DNA from: Arthrobacter sp. StoSoilB5 | Lineage (GTDB): Bacteria > Actinomycetota > Actinomycetes > Actinomycetales > Micrococcaceae | Assembly (NCBI RefSeq): GCF_019977235.1 | Contig: NZ_AP024646.1 | Location: 1,426,001 to 1,490,000, forward strand | Direction of reading: 5' to 3' | DNA: 64,000 bases | In this document: one piece after another, positions 19,167-28,130 of the stretch | Layout of the letters: every line of letters begins with the position of its first letter | Numbering within the stretch: position 1 is the stretch's first letter | Notes under the pieces: generated by a model | What the model was told of the DNA's origin: nothing | The model's input: only the letters and a program-made list of their open reading frames with translations | Databases searched by the model: none | Translations under genes and position numbers: made by a program

Positions 19167-20155
19167 GTCCGAACACCCGCAAACCCAGCAGCCTGCCATA
19201 CGTAGGTGATCGTTTCCATGCCAGGACTGTCCGGGTCAAGGCGCCGGGGAAGATCAACGTTTCGCTGAGTGTGGGTCCGTTGCGCCCTGACGGCTATCAC
19301 TCCGTGGCAAGCGTCTACCTTGCCGTTTCCCTGTATGAGGAGGTGGCGGCCACCAGCACCGAGGCTGAGGGAATTACGGTTAGCATCAGCCCCAACAGCA
19401 CGCTGGACCTGGACGGCGTCGATATTCCCCTGGACGAACGGAACCTCGCCTACAAGGCAGCAGCCATCATGGCCGAGTTATCCGAGAATCCAACCGGCGT
19501 CCATCTGGAAATCACCAAACGCGTGCCCGTCGCCGGAGGCATGGGTGGGGGTTCCGCCGACGCCGCAGCCACGTTGCTTGCGTGCGATGCGCTCTGGAAC
19601 AGCGGCCTTTCCCGTGAGGAACTCGCCCACCTGGCAGCCGAATTGGGCGCTGACGTGCCGTTCTCGCTGCTGGGCGGGACCGCCGTCGGGCTCGGTGTTG
19701 GCGACAAACTGTCGCCCGCGCTGGCGAAGGCCCAAATGGACTGGGTACTGGTATTCGCAGACTACGGACTGTCCACGCCCGACGTTTTCCGTACCCTCGA
19801 CGGACTCCGCGACTCCGAAGGCGTGGAAGTCCCGGAACCCGTGGACGTGGACCCCACTATCCTCCAAGCGCTCCGCCATGGCGATCCCGAGACACTCAGC
19901 AGGGTGTTGATCAACGACCTCCAGCGTGCATCCATCGCGCTGGCCCCACAGCTCCGCGATACCATCGGCTTGGGTGAAGCCCGGGGCGCACTGGCCGGCA
20001 TGGTGTCCGGCTCCGGACCCACCATCGCACTACTCGCCAGGGACTCGGTGTCCGCCAGTGTCCTCGCTGAAGAGCTGACCCACCGAGGCCACACTGCACT
20101 TGCCGTCCACGGCCCCGTGCCCGGTGCCCGGATCATCTCCGATACCCTCCTTTAG
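19163..20155 (+). CDS. ispE: 4-diphosphocytidyl-2-C-methyl-D-erythritol kinase IspE
   Basis: 330-aa GHMP kinase of the non-mevalonate isoprenoid pathway; it phosphorylates CDP-methylerythritol. Visible are [22 protein letters not shown] near the N-terminus (broken in the middle by family-typical variation), the glycine-rich ATP loop [19 protein letters not shown], and the C-terminal motif [16 protein letters not shown]. About 20 N-terminal residues precede the conserved core. The start overlaps the rsmA stop by 4 bp. Confidence 0.95.
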   Translation: MSPNTRKPSSLPYVGDRFHARTVRVKAPGKINVSLSVGPLRPDGYHSVASVYLAVSLYEEVAATSTEAEGITVSISPNSTLDLDGVDIPLDERNLAYKAAAIMAELSENPTGVHLEITKRVPVAGGMGGGSADAAATLLACDALWNSGLSREELAHLAAELGADVPFSLLGGTAVGLGVGDKLSPALAKAQMDWVLVFADYGLSTPDVFRTLDGLRDSEGVEVPEPVDVDPTILQALRHGDPETLSRVLINDLQRASIALAPQLRDTIGLGEARGALAGMVSGSGPTIALLARDSVSASVLAEELTHRGHTALAVHGPVPGARIISDTLL

Positions 20156-20190
20156 TAGCTCCGCATTCCAGCAGTAGAAAGTAGTACCCA

Positions 20191-22023
20191 TTGGCCCACC
20201 TGCTTGGCGGCGAAAACCTCACCGTTTCGTTCGCGACCCGCACTGTCCTCGACGGCGTCACCCTCGGTTTGGAGGATGGCGACCGCATCGGCATGGTCGG
20301 CCGCAATGGTGACGGAAAATCAACCCTCATGCGGTTGCTCGCCTTGCGCTCGACGCCCGACTCAGGCCGCGTCACCAAACGTGGGGACGTCAACGTCGGC
20401 TACCTCGACCAAGGCGACGTGCTCGACGGCGACCTGACAGTTGGCGCTGCGATTGTCGGCGACCGCGCGGACCACGAATGGGCAGCCAACGCAAAGATCC
20501 GCGAAGTCATGGGCGGGCTGGTTGGCGATGTTGATTGGCACGCCAACGTCCATGCGCTCTCCGGCGGCCAGAAGCGGCGTGTTGCACTGGCCAAGCTCCT
20601 CATCGAAGACCACGACGTCATCATGCTGGACGAACCCACCAACCACCTCGACGTCGAAGGCGTCGCCTGGCTGGCCAAGCACCTCAAGACGCGTTGGCGC
20701 GCCAACCAAGGCGCGTTCCTGGTGGTCACCCACGATCGCTGGTTCCTTGATGAAGTCTGCAACTACACCTGGGAAGTCCACGACGCCATGGTGGACATGT
20801 TCGACGGCGGATACGCCGCCTACGTTTTGGCGCGGGCAGAGCGCGACCGCATGGCCGCCGTCGTCGAAGGTAAACGCCAGCAGCTCGTCAAAAAGGAACT
20901 TGCCTGGCTGAGGCGGGGCGCCCCCGCCCGTACTGCCAAGCCGAAGTTCCGTATCGAAGCTGCCAACGACCTCATCGCCGACGTGCCGGATCCCCGCGAC
21001 TCCGTAGCCCTCAGCAAGATGGCAACCGCGCGCCTGGGCAAGGACGTGCTGGACCTCGAGAACGTGACCCTTGATTTTATCGACGGGGAGGACGGGCAGA
21101 AACTATTCGACAACATCACCCTGCGCCTGGCGCCGGGCGAAAGACTTGGCCTCGTGGGCGTCAACGGAGCCGGCAAGTCCACGCTGCTCAAGCTCCTCAA
21201 CGGCGAAATCCAGCCCACGTCAGGGAAAGTCAAACGCGGCAAGACCGTGGTCACCGCCGTGCTCACCCAGGATGTGAAGGAACTCGACGACGTCTCGGAC
21301 TTGCGCGTCATCGAGGTCATTGAGCGCGAAAAACGGTCTTTCAGCGTTGGCGGTAAGGAATTCACGGCTGGACAGCTGGTGGAGCAGCTCGGGTTCACCA
21401 AGGAAAAGCAGTGGACACCCGTCAGCGATCTCTCAGGTGGTGAGCGCCGCCGGCTCCAACTCCTTCGTCTGCTGGTGGGGGAGCCCAATGTGCTCATGCT
21501 CGACGAGCCCACCAACGACCTCGATACCGATACCCTTGCCGCCGTCGAAGACGTCCTTGACGGCTGGCCCGGAACCCTCGTAGTGGTCAGCCACGACCGC
21601 TATCTTCTGGAGCGCGTTACGGACAACCAGATGGCCCTGCTGGGCGACGGCAAACTCCGCGGCTTGCCGGGTGGCGTGGACCAGTACCTTGAACTGCGCG
21701 AAGCGGCACTGGCTTCCGGCGCTGTAGGTGGGGGATCCGGCGCACCGACTTCTGCCAACGGATCTTCTTCTTCGGCTGCTGCTCCGTCCGGCGCCAGCGA
21801 GGCCGAAAAGCGTGAAGCCCGCAAGGACCTTAACAGGATCGACCGCCAACTGGGCAAACTTGCCCAGCAGGAGGAAAAGCTGCACACCCAAATGGCCGCG
21901 AAATCCGAGTCCGGGGACTTCGACGCATTGGGCGAACTCAACGCCAAGCTGCAGGAACTGCTGGACGAGAAAGAGGGCCTGGAGCTTGAATGGCTCGAGG
22001 CCGCGGAAATCCTCGGCGAATAG
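20191..22023 (+). CDS. ABC-F family ATP-binding protein
   Basis: 610 aa with a TTG start. Two ABC ATPase domains lack membrane segments. Domain 1 has Walker A GRNGDGKST, signature LSGGQKRRVALAKLL and Walker B VIMLDEPTNHLDVEG. Domain 2 has GVNGAGKST, LSGGERRRLQLLRLL and VLMLDEPTNDLDTDT. The two are joined by a charged linker. A Ser/Ala-rich stretch and a C-terminal coiled coil (EAEKREARKDLNRIDRQLGK onward) resemble Uup. ABC-F proteins act on the ribosome, in translation or antibiotic resistance, or on nucleic acid. The Uup-like C-terminus makes a housekeeping role more likely than a resistance role. Confidence 0.92.
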   Translation: MAHLLGGENLTVSFATRTVLDGVTLGLEDGDRIGMVGRNGDGKSTLMRLLALRSTPDSGRVTKRGDVNVGYLDQGDVLDGDLTVGAAIVGDRADHEWAANAKIREVMGGLVGDVDWHANVHALSGGQKRRVALAKLLIEDHDVIMLDEPTNHLDVEGVAWLAKHLKTRWRANQGAFLVVTHDRWFLDEVCNYTWEVHDAMVDMFDGGYAAYVLARAERDRMAAVVEGKRQQLVKKELAWLRRGAPARTAKPKFRIEAANDLIADVPDPRDSVALSKMATARLGKDVLDLENVTLDFIDGEDGQKLFDNITLRLAPGERLGLVGVNGAGKSTLLKLLNGEIQPTSGKVKRGKTVVTAVLTQDVKELDDVSDLRVIEVIEREKRSFSVGGKEFTAGQLVEQLGFTKEKQWTPVSDLSGGERRRLQLLRLLVGEPNVLMLDEPTNDLDTDTLAAVEDVLDGWPGTLVVVSHDRYLLERVTDNQMALLGDGKLRGLPGGVDQYLELREAALASGAVGGGSGAPTSANGSSSSAAAPSGASEAEKREARKDLNRIDRQLGKLAQQEEKLHTQMAAKSESGDFDALGELNAKLQELLDEKEGLELEWLEAAEILGE

Positions 22024-22101
22024 TTGTTGCGTCGCGGCTCGGTGACTGCTCTGCCGCCGGGCTCGGCGGCGAAAGAAGGGCGCGCATCCTCCGCGTTTCA
22101 G

Positions 22102-22220
22102 GTTGCTCTCTCACTTCCAACGGGCTTCTAAGGGTTGCTCTCTCACATCCAACCGGCTTTTAGGCGTTGCTCTCTCACATCCAACCGGCTTTTAGGCGTT
22201 GCTCTCTCATTTCCACGGCG
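22102..22220 (+). repeat. Left array: four 32-bp tandem repeats (GTTGCTCTCTCACATCCAAC type)
   Basis: Units begin at 22102, 22134, 22166 and 22198, an exact 32-bp period. The consensus core is GTTGCTCTCTCACATCCAAC followed by CGGCTTTTAGGC; units 2 and 3 are nearly identical, and units 1 and 4 are diverged. The core itself has GTTG...CAAC ends. The array starts 78 bp after the ABC-F stop. Inverted copies of the same core form the right array at 22672-22815. The units abut directly, without spacers. Confidence 0.9.
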
Positions 22221-22436
22221 TGATATCCGAGGCTCCCGCATTGACAGGCCACATCCCGGCGCGACTGGGGTATGACGTCGCCACCCCGCTTTTTTGTTGC
22301 TGGCCAGCGACGGAATAGCGGGCCATCGACGTGGCCAGGGCTGTTATGCGGTGCGTTGAGCCTGTTCCCAATCAGAGACGTGGCTTGTAGCCTCGGCAAA
22401 TGTCTGAGGTCGAGGCCCAAGAGGTTGCAGCCCAGG

Positions 22437-22679
22437 ATGTCCCGCGGGGGCTTTCGCTTTCAGTTTGTCCTGTGGTCGACCTGGACTGCCCTGCAGATGG
22501 TGATCGTAGGCACTAGGCTCGTCCTTCGAGGTACGTGGGATGCCGTGGACTACGTGTCCCTCACAGCAATGATCCTCGGCCTAACGTTCCTCAGCTTCCT
22601 TTTGCACATTCGTCGTAAAGACGGCCATTTCCGGAATGGGGAAGAGGCAAAGCGCGCGACGTTTAAGGGTGTCATGTGA
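22437..22679 (+). CDS. Small putative membrane protein between the repeat arrays
   Basis: 80-aa ORF from the ATG at 22437, with AAGAGG upstream. It has one or two hydrophobic segments (VLWSTWTALQMVIVGTRLVL and VSLTAMILGLTFLSFLLHI), a positively charged HIRRKDG after the second, and a charged tail (NGEEAKRATFKGVM). The frame is open further upstream (to 22272), but that part looks non-coding. It lies exactly between two inverted arrays of 32-bp repeats, and its stop codon falls inside the first unit of the right array. No family was recognised. It could be a genuine cargo gene or a chance ORF. Confidence 0.5.
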   Translation: MSRGGFRFQFVLWSTWTALQMVIVGTRLVLRGTWDAVDYVSLTAMILGLTFLSFLLHIRRKDGHFRNGEEAKRATFKGVM

Positions 22680-22815
22680 GTGAGGGTTGGCTGAGACGGG
22701 CCGGGATGTGAGAGAGCGTCAGGCAGGAGGCGTTCGGATGTGAGAGAGCGTCGGGCAAGGGCGTTCGGATGTGAGAGAGCGTCGGCTAAGAAGCGTTCGG
22801 ATGTGAGGGAGCGTC
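22672..22815 (-). repeat. Right array: five 31-32-bp repeats in inverted orientation (GGATGTGAGAGAGCGTC type)
   Basis: Units begin at 22672 (diverged), 22704, 22736, 22767 and 22799, with a period of 32, 32, 31 and 32 bp. The core GGATGTGAGAGAGCGTC is the reverse complement of the left-array core. The second half of each unit varies but tends to end in GCGTTC. The first unit contains the stop of the 80-aa ORF and the last contains the stop codon of the TetR gene. Confidence 0.9.
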
Positions 22816-23488
22816 AGGCGTCGGATCGCAGCTCTGGTTCTTTCTGCAGGCCTGTGAGTCCGTTCCAGGCCAGGTTCACCAGGTGCGCGGCTACTACGCG
22901 CTTGTCCGGCTCACGGCTGTCCAGCCACCATTGGCCTGTCATGGCCACCATTCCAACGAGCATCTGCGCGTACATGGCACCGTCTGCGGCACTGAATCCG
23001 CGGCGGGCGAATTCATCGGAGAGCAGGTGTTCCACGCGGGCAGTGACGTGGGACAGCAGCGTGGAGAAGGCGCCCTCGGGTTGGGAGGGCGGGGCATCGC
23101 GCATGAGGATTCGGAACCCGTCAGTGCGGTCTTCGATGTAGCCAAGGAGTGCCAATGCCGCACGTTCGACCAGGACGCGGGGTTTGGCATCGGTGCTCAA
23201 TGCCTCGGTGATTGAGTCCAGGAGGATCCGGAATTCGGTCTCGACAACCTGCCGGTAGAGGCCTTCCTTGGATCCGAAATGCTCGTAGATAACTGGTTTG
23301 GAAACGCCCGCCGAGGCGGCGATTTCCTCGATCGTGGTGCCGTCCAGGCCTTTGGCCGCGAAGAGTGCCCGGCCAATGCCGATGAGCTGGGAGCGGCGCT
23401 GGTGTCCCGTCATCCTCAACCGCACGGGGCGGTCTGCCAGAGGCTCGAAGGCGGCTGCGGGCCGGGGAAGTTCAGTGCGCTTGCTCAC
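22814..23488 (-). CDS. TetR/AcrR family transcriptional regulator
   Basis: About 224 aa from the GTG at 23488. The N-terminal TetR helix-turn-helix reads RRSQLIGIGRALFAAKGLDG, then TTIEEIAASAGVSKPVIYEHFGSKEGLY, with the classic recognition helix. The C-terminal ligand-binding and dimerisation domain is all-helical and typical of regulators with a TetR_C-like domain (ALLGYIEDRTDGFRILMRD). Longer forms starting further upstream would add a Gly/Pro-rich stretch unlikely to be real. No obvious target gene adjoins it on the same strand; the nearest neighbours are the ABC-F gene and tRNA-Gln. Its last codons lie inside the right 32-bp repeat array. Confidence 0.9.
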   Translation of the reverse strand: MSKRTELPRPAAAFEPLADRPVRLRMTGHQRRSQLIGIGRALFAAKGLDGTTIEEIAASAGVSKPVIYEHFGSKEGLYRQVVETEFRILLDSITEALSTDAKPRVLVERAALALLGYIEDRTDGFRILMRDAPPSQPEGAFSTLLSHVTARVEHLLSDEFARRGFSAADGAMYAQMLVGMVAMTGQWWLDSREPDKRVVAAHLVNLAWNGLTGLQKEPELRSDA

Positions 23489-23676
23489 GTGTCCATCATG
23501 CCCTAAGCCGCCCCGCGGCTGGTCGGAAAGGGCCGTAACAGGGCATCCGGAGACCCGTCGCAGCGGGTCAAGTCGCGAACCATGCAAAGGTCATGGCAAA
23601 CTAGATTCTTGTGTGTGCATCCCGGTGATCCGGGAAACCGTCAGGCCCTGCCGCCTGGGGGTGCCAGCATGCACGG

Positions 23677-23748
23677 TCCGCTCTGGTGTAATGGCAGCAC
23701 CCCGGCCTTTGGAGCCGTGGAGTATAGGTTCGAATCCTATGGGCGGAA
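23677..23748 (+). tRNA. tRNA-Gln(TTG)
   Basis: A 72-nt cloverleaf can be folded by eye: acceptor TCCGCTC/GGGCGGA (one T-G pair), D stem GTGT/GCAC, anticodon loop CTTTGGA giving anticodon TTG, and T stem ATAGG/CCTAT with loop TTCGAAT. The discriminator base is A. CCA is not encoded. One C-T mismatch closes the outer end of the anticodon stem. The gene lies just upstream of glmU, as in other actinobacteria. Confidence 0.95.
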
Positions 23749-23872
23749 CGGTCGGAAAATGCGCTCCACTCTGTACCTGGAACAGCTCGAACGGTGCCTG
23801 GGTCCATAGTTGGGATGGCAGCATTCCGAAGCCGGGTCACCCGGGATAAAACCGAGCAAGGAGAGCCAGTAC

Positions 23873-25372
23873 GTGAGCCCCGAAACCACCGGTCCCGCAG
23901 CAGTCATCGTCTTGGCTGCAGGTGCCGGGACGCGAATGAAGTCGCGGACTCCCAAGATTCTCCATGAAATCGGCGGCCTCTCCATGGTGGGCCACGCCCT
24001 CCTCGCCGCCCGCTCCATCAAACCCCTGAAGCTTGCCCTTGTTGTCCGGCACGAACGCGACCGCGTGGCAGAACACGTGTCCGCGCTGGACCCCGAAGCC
24101 CTGATTGTCGACCAGGACGAGATCCCGGGCACAGGACGCGCGGTGGAGGTTGCCCTCAAGGCACTTGACGCCGAAGCGGAACTCACCGGAACTGTTGTGG
24201 TCACCTACGGGGACGTGCCCTTGCTGACCGGCGAATTGCTGGGCGAGCTCGTGGCCACCCATGAAGCCCAGCGCAACGCAGTGACGGTGCTAACCGCGGT
24301 ATTGGACGACGCCGCGGGCTACGGCCGCATCCTGCGTGCCGAGGACGGCACTGTTACCGGCATTCGCGAGCACAAGGACGCAAGCGAAGCTGAGCACACC
24401 ATCCTCGAGGTCAACTCCGGCATCTACGCCTTCGACGCCGCCGTGCTCCGCACCGCGCTGGCCAAGGTCACCACTGACAACGCACAGGGCGAGATGTACC
24501 TCACTGACGTCCTGGGCTTGGCGCGCGACGCCGGTGGCCGGGTTGCCGCCGTCGTGACCCAAGACCGCTGGCAGGTTGAGGGCGCCAACGACCGCATCCA
24601 GCTTTCCGCGCTCGGCGCCGAGCTTAATCGCCGCATCGTCGAGTCCTGGATGCGGGCGGGCGTCACTGTAGTGGATCCGTCCACCACATGGGTCGACTCC
24701 ACCGTGAGGCTCGATGAAGACGTCCGCTTGCTGCCCAACACGCAACTGCACGGTTCCACCACTGTGGCGAGGGACGCCGTCGTGGGTCCTGACACAACAC
24801 TGACCGACGTCAACGTGGGCGAAGGCGCCAAGGTGACCCGCACTCATGGCTCGGGTTCCACCATCGGAGCCGGTGCAAGCGTTGGACCGTTCACGTACCT
24901 CCGCCCGGGAACGGTGCTGGGGGAAACCGGCAAGATCGGTGCCTTCTACGAAACCAAGAATGTGACCATCGGCCGCGGTTCCAAGTTGTCCCACCTCGGG
25001 TACGCGGGTGACGCTGAAATTGGCGAGGACACCAACATCGGCTGTGGCAACATCACTGCCAATTACGACGGCGAGAAGAAGCACCGCACGGTGATCGGCT
25101 CGGGTGTGCGGACTGGTTCAAACACCGTTTTTGTAGCTCCCGTGACAGTCGGTGATGGCGCTTACAGCGGCGCCGGTGCCGTCATCCGCAATGATGTCCC
25201 CCCAGGAGCCCTGGCCGTTAGCTTGGCCGCCCAGCGAAACTCCGAAGGCTGGGTGCTGGCCAACCGCCCCGGCACCGCCTCAGCGAAGCTGGCCCAAGCC
25301 GCGCAGGAATCCCTGCTGACCCCCGCCTCCACATCCTCACAATCTCCAGCAACCACAGAAGAGGGCAAATAG
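23873..25372 (+). CDS. glmU: Bifunctional UDP-N-acetylglucosamine pyrophosphorylase / glucosamine-1-phosphate N-acetyltransferase GlmU
   Basis: 499 aa from GTG 23873, which has AAGGAG nine bases upstream. The N-terminal uridyltransferase domain has VLAAGAGTRMKSRTPKILHE and VTYGDVPLLTGELLG. The C-terminal left-handed beta helix carries hexapeptides (VGPFTYLRPGTVLGETGKIG, VEITK-like ETKNVTIG, GYAGDAEIGEDTNIGCGNIT) and acetyltransferase residues around NYDGEKKHRTVIG. The enzyme makes UDP-GlcNAc for peptidoglycan and other glycans from GlcN-1-P. The tail after the helix is Ala/Ser-rich. prs begins 2 bp after the stop, so the two form an operon. Confidence 0.96.
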   Translation: MSPETTGPAAVIVLAAGAGTRMKSRTPKILHEIGGLSMVGHALLAARSIKPLKLALVVRHERDRVAEHVSALDPEALIVDQDEIPGTGRAVEVALKALDAEAELTGTVVVTYGDVPLLTGELLGELVATHEAQRNAVTVLTAVLDDAAGYGRILRAEDGTVTGIREHKDASEAEHTILEVNSGIYAFDAAVLRTALAKVTTDNAQGEMYLTDVLGLARDAGGRVAAVVTQDRWQVEGANDRIQLSALGAELNRRIVESWMRAGVTVVDPSTTWVDSTVRLDEDVRLLPNTQLHGSTTVARDAVVGPDTTLTDVNVGEGAKVTRTHGSGSTIGAGASVGPFTYLRPGTVLGETGKIGAFYETKNVTIGRGSKLSHLGYAGDAEIGEDTNIGCGNITANYDGEKKHRTVIGSGVRTGSNTVFVAPVTVGDGAYSGAGAVIRNDVPPGALAVSLAAQRNSEGWVLANRPGTASAKLAQAAQESLLTPASTSSQSPATTEEGK

Positions 25373-25374
25373 GC

Positions 25375-26355
25375 ATGAGCGAAATTACCGCACACGGCGA
25401 GAAGAAATTGATTCTCGCCGCCGGAAGGGCACATCCGGAGTTGGCGCAGGAAATCGCGAAGGAGCTGGAGACCGAGCTCCTGCCCATCGACGCCTATGAC
25501 TTCGCCAACGGGGAGATCTACGTCCGTTCCGCTGAGAGTGTCCGCGGCACCGATGCCTTCGTCATCCAGGCACACCCGGCACCGCTGAACAACTGGCTCA
25601 TGGAGCAGTTGATCATGATCGACTCCCTCAAGCGCGCCTCTGCCAAGAGGATCACGGTTGTTTCGCCGTTCTACCCCTACTCGCGCCAGGACAAGAAGGG
25701 CCGCGGCCGCGAGCCCATCTCCGCCCGTCTGGTAGCGGACCTGTACAAGACCGCCGGCGCGGACCGCATCATGTCCGTGGACCTGCACACTTCCCAGATC
25801 CAGGGCTTCTTTGACGGCCCGGTTGACCACCTGATGGCCATCCCGCTGCTTGCGGACTACATCCGCACCAAGGTGGAGGCGGACAACATCACTGTTGTTT
25901 CGCCGGACACCGGCCGCGTCCGCGTCGCCGAGCAGTGGGCGGAACGCCTGGGCGGTGCCCCGCTGGCATTTGTTCACAAGAGCCGCGACCTTACCGTTCC
26001 CAACCAGGCGGTGTCCAAGACCGTTGTTGGCCAGGTTGAAGGCCGCACCTGCGTGCTCATCGACGACATGATCGATACCGGTGGAACCATCTCCGGCGCC
26101 GTCCAGGTCCTGAAGAACGCCGGTGCCAAGGACGTCATCATCGCCTGCACCCACGCCGTTTTCTCGGATCCGGCAGCGCAGCGCCTGGCCGAATCCGGCG
26201 CACGCGAAGTGGTTGTCACCAACACCCTGCCCATCCCGGCCGAGAAGCGCTTCCCGCAGCTCACGGTGTTGTCGATCGCACCTTTGATCGCGCGCGCCAT
26301 TCGTGAAGTGTTCGACGACGGTTCGGTCACCAGCCTCTTCGACGGCAAGGCCTGA
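25375..26355 (+). CDS. prs: Ribose-phosphate pyrophosphokinase (PRPP synthetase)
   Basis: 326-aa class I enzyme that makes PRPP from ribose-5-phosphate and ATP. It has the N-terminal LILAAGRAHPELAQEIAKEL, the flexible-loop motif YSRQDKKGRGREPISARLVA, MSVDLHTSQIQGFFDGPVDH, and the PRPP-binding loop CVLIDDMIDTGGTISGAVQ. Its length fits the family. It lies 2 bp after glmU, a conserved pairing that links UDP-GlcNAc and PRPP supply. A strong terminator follows. Confidence 0.96.
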   Translation: MSEITAHGEKKLILAAGRAHPELAQEIAKELETELLPIDAYDFANGEIYVRSAESVRGTDAFVIQAHPAPLNNWLMEQLIMIDSLKRASAKRITVVSPFYPYSRQDKKGRGREPISARLVADLYKTAGADRIMSVDLHTSQIQGFFDGPVDHLMAIPLLADYIRTKVEADNITVVSPDTGRVRVAEQWAERLGGAPLAFVHKSRDLTVPNQAVSKTVVGQVEGRTCVLIDDMIDTGGTISGAVQVLKNAGAKDVIIACTHAVFSDPAAQRLAESGAREVVVTNTLPIPAEKRFPQLTVLSIAPLIARAIREVFDDGSVTSLFDGKA

Positions 26356-26373
26356 CGCCGGACTACTGACAAG

Positions 26374-26415
26374 ACGGGCCATCCGCAGCCTCCGGGCGTG
26401 CGGGTGGCCCGTTTT
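26374..26415 (+). terminator. Rho-independent terminator after prs
   Basis: Inverted repeat ACGGGCCATCCGCA (26374) and TGCGGGTGGCCCGT (26399-26412), with one T-G pair, followed by a TTTT run. Confidence 0.85.
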
Positions 26416-26658
26416 CAGTTATGGCGGTATCCACTGGTAAACTCTTGGGGATACCTTGGCGAGGGAGAGCACATCCGGTGCGCGTTTTGAACCGGAATTG
26501 CGGGTCTCCGTTATCGACTGGGTCTGCATCTCCTTCGACACAGGCGGGCTTGCTGCTGGGCAGCAACGATCGCCGGGCGTAGAAGGTCCACAGACCTCCG
26601 CCCTTGCTGATCGACTTGTCCGGAGTTTCCCGGACGCCACAGTAATCAAGGAGTACAC
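26416..26658 (+). promoter_or_regulatory. Upstream region of rplY
   Basis: About 240 bp between the prs terminator and the rplY start, with no supported gene. It must hold the rplY promoter. A weak candidate is TTGAAC near 26485 with TTATCG about 18 bases downstream. AAGGAG precedes the ATG. An open frame crosses the region but runs into rplY in another frame and looks spurious. Confidence 0.35.
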
Positions 26659-27234
26659 ATGTCTGAGCAGAAGCTCACCGCAGAACTGCGCACCGAATTC
26701 GGCAAGGGTTTTGCCCGCCGTGCACGCATGGCCGGCCAGATCCCTGCCGTCATCTACGGTCACGGCGCAGAGCCGATCCACATCAACCTGCCTGGCCGCG
26801 CCACCACGCTGGCTGTCCGCGTTTCCAACGCCCTGCTGGCAATCGACGTCGACGGCGAGCAGCACCTGACGCTCGTCAAGGACATCCAGCGCGACCCGGT
26901 TAAGCAGATCATCGAGCACGTTGACCTCCAGACCGTCCAGGCTGGCGAGAAGGTTACCGTCGACATCGCCATCCACGTTTCCGGTGAAGTTGTTCCGGGT
27001 GCTGTTGCCAGCCTCGAAGCCACCACGGTTTCCCTTGAGGCCGAGGCAACCCACGTTCCCACCGCCGTCGAGGTTGACATCGAAGGCCGCAAGGCTGGCG
27101 AGAACATCCACGCATCGGACCTGGTCCTGCCGAAGGGTTCCACCCTGCTCACCGAAGGTGACACCCTGGTGGTCCGCATCTCCGAGACCGCTGCTGAAGC
27201 CGAAGAAGAAACCACCGCAGCAGCGGCTGAGTAG
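26659..27234 (+). CDS. rplY: 50S ribosomal protein L25 / general stress protein Ctc
   Basis: 191 aa. The N-terminal L25 5S-rRNA-binding domain has LTAELRTEFGKGFARRARMA and GQIPAVIYGHG. The C-terminal TL5/Ctc beta domain has VKQIIEHVDLQTVQAGEKV and GRKAGENIHASDLVLPKGST. The acidic Ala/Glu-rich tail is common in actinobacteria. It binds 5S rRNA in the large subunit. The ATG has AAGGAG at good spacing. It lies directly upstream of pth, a conserved rplY-pth pairing, but a terminator separates them. Confidence 0.95.
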   Translation: MSEQKLTAELRTEFGKGFARRARMAGQIPAVIYGHGAEPIHINLPGRATTLAVRVSNALLAIDVDGEQHLTLVKDIQRDPVKQIIEHVDLQTVQAGEKVTVDIAIHVSGEVVPGAVASLEATTVSLEAEATHVPTAVEVDIEGRKAGENIHASDLVLPKGSTLLTEGDTLVVRISETAAEAEEETTAAAAE

Positions 27235-27266
27235 TCTTTTGACTATGTGAGGCAAACGCCTTTTGA

Positions 27267-27303
27267 GTGGCCGGGTACCCCTTGGGTCCCGGCCACTTTC
27301 TTC
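27267..27303 (+). terminator. Rho-independent terminator after rplY
   Basis: GTGGCCGGGTACCC (27267-27280) pairs with GGGTCCCGGCCAC (27284-27296) with one bulge, and is followed by TTTCTTCTT. Confidence 0.85.
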
Positions 27304-27404
27304 TTCTGTCCCACGCATCCGCGATGTCGACCCCCGGGCCACAGAGATTCCCTGACCCTGTTCGCCTGACCTGATTCCCTGACCCGATTCCCTAGGATGA
27401 GACC

Positions 27405-27989
27405 ATGACTGACACCTGGCTGATAGTTGGCCTCGGCAACCCCGGCAGTGAGTACAGCAACAACCGGCACAACGTGGGCCAGATGGTGCTGGACGAGTTG
27501 GCCTCGCGCGTGGGCGGCAAGTTCAAGACCCATAAAGCGAGGGCGCAGGTGGTGGAGGGCCGGCTGGGAATTGGCGGCCCCCGCGTAGTGCTGGCCAAGC
27601 CGATGACTTACATGAACGTCTCCGGTGGTCCAGTGGCGGGCTTGAGTAAATTCTTCGACATTGCGCCGGATCACGTGATTGCCGTCCACGATGAGATTGA
27701 TATCCCGTTCAACACGGTCAAACTCAAGATAGGTGGCGGCGAGGGGGGCCATAACGGCCTCCGCGATATCTCCAAGGCGCTGGCAACAAAGGACTATCTG
27801 CGCGTCCGCGTAGGGGTGGGCCGGCCTCCTGGCCGTATGGATACCGCGGACTTTGTCCTCCGGGATTTTGCGACGGCGGAGAAGAAGGAACTGCCATTTC
27901 TGCTGGACGAGGCGGCCGACGCCGTCGAACTGCTCATGAATGAGGGGCTGTTGGCGGCCCAGCAAAAGCATCATGCCGCAAGAGCTTGA
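27405..27989 (+). CDS. pth: Peptidyl-tRNA hydrolase
   Basis: 194-aa monofunctional Pth that releases tRNA from peptidyl-tRNA dropped off the ribosome. Motifs are [20 protein letters not shown] with catalytic His22, the [13 protein letters not shown] signature, the catalytic-Asp region [10 protein letters not shown], and [17 protein letters not shown]. Its length matches the family. It lies downstream of rplY. A short 11-bp tandem repeat follows the stop. Confidence 0.95.
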   Translation: MTDTWLIVGLGNPGSEYSNNRHNVGQMVLDELASRVGGKFKTHKARAQVVEGRLGIGGPRVVLAKPMTYMNVSGGPVAGLSKFFDIAPDHVIAVHDEIDIPFNTVKLKIGGGEGGHNGLRDISKALATKDYLRVRVGVGRPPGRMDTADFVLRDFATAEKKELPFLLDEAADAVELLMNEGLLAAQQKHHAARA

Positions 27990-27997
27990 GCAAATCT

Positions 27998-28025
27998 TGA
28001 GGAAAGCCTGAGGAAAGCCTGAGGA
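27998..28025 (+). repeat. 11-bp tandem repeat (TGAGGAAAGCC)
   Basis: TGAGGAAAGCC starts at 27998 and 28009, and a partial third copy starts at 28020. It lies between pth and the first LAL regulator. It may be a simple slippage repeat or clustered binding sites. Confidence 0.6.
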
Positions 28026-28130
28026 TTCGAGGCGCCCTTAGCCCTACAAACTGTCGGCGCCCGGCGGTAGTGTGCATGGTACGCAGGTAAGCGGTGGGGG
28101 ACTGTCGCGGATGTGTAGCGAAGGATGCGA

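Noticed and set aside
22102..22815. Possible CRISPR array
   Set aside because: The repeats abut one another with no unique spacers, the two sides are inverted, and no cas gene is near.
26456..26869. Short gene upstream of and overlapping rplY
   Set aside because: It overlaps rplY in another frame, has no recognisable domain, and rplY has a good ribosome binding site and full L25/TL5 motifs.
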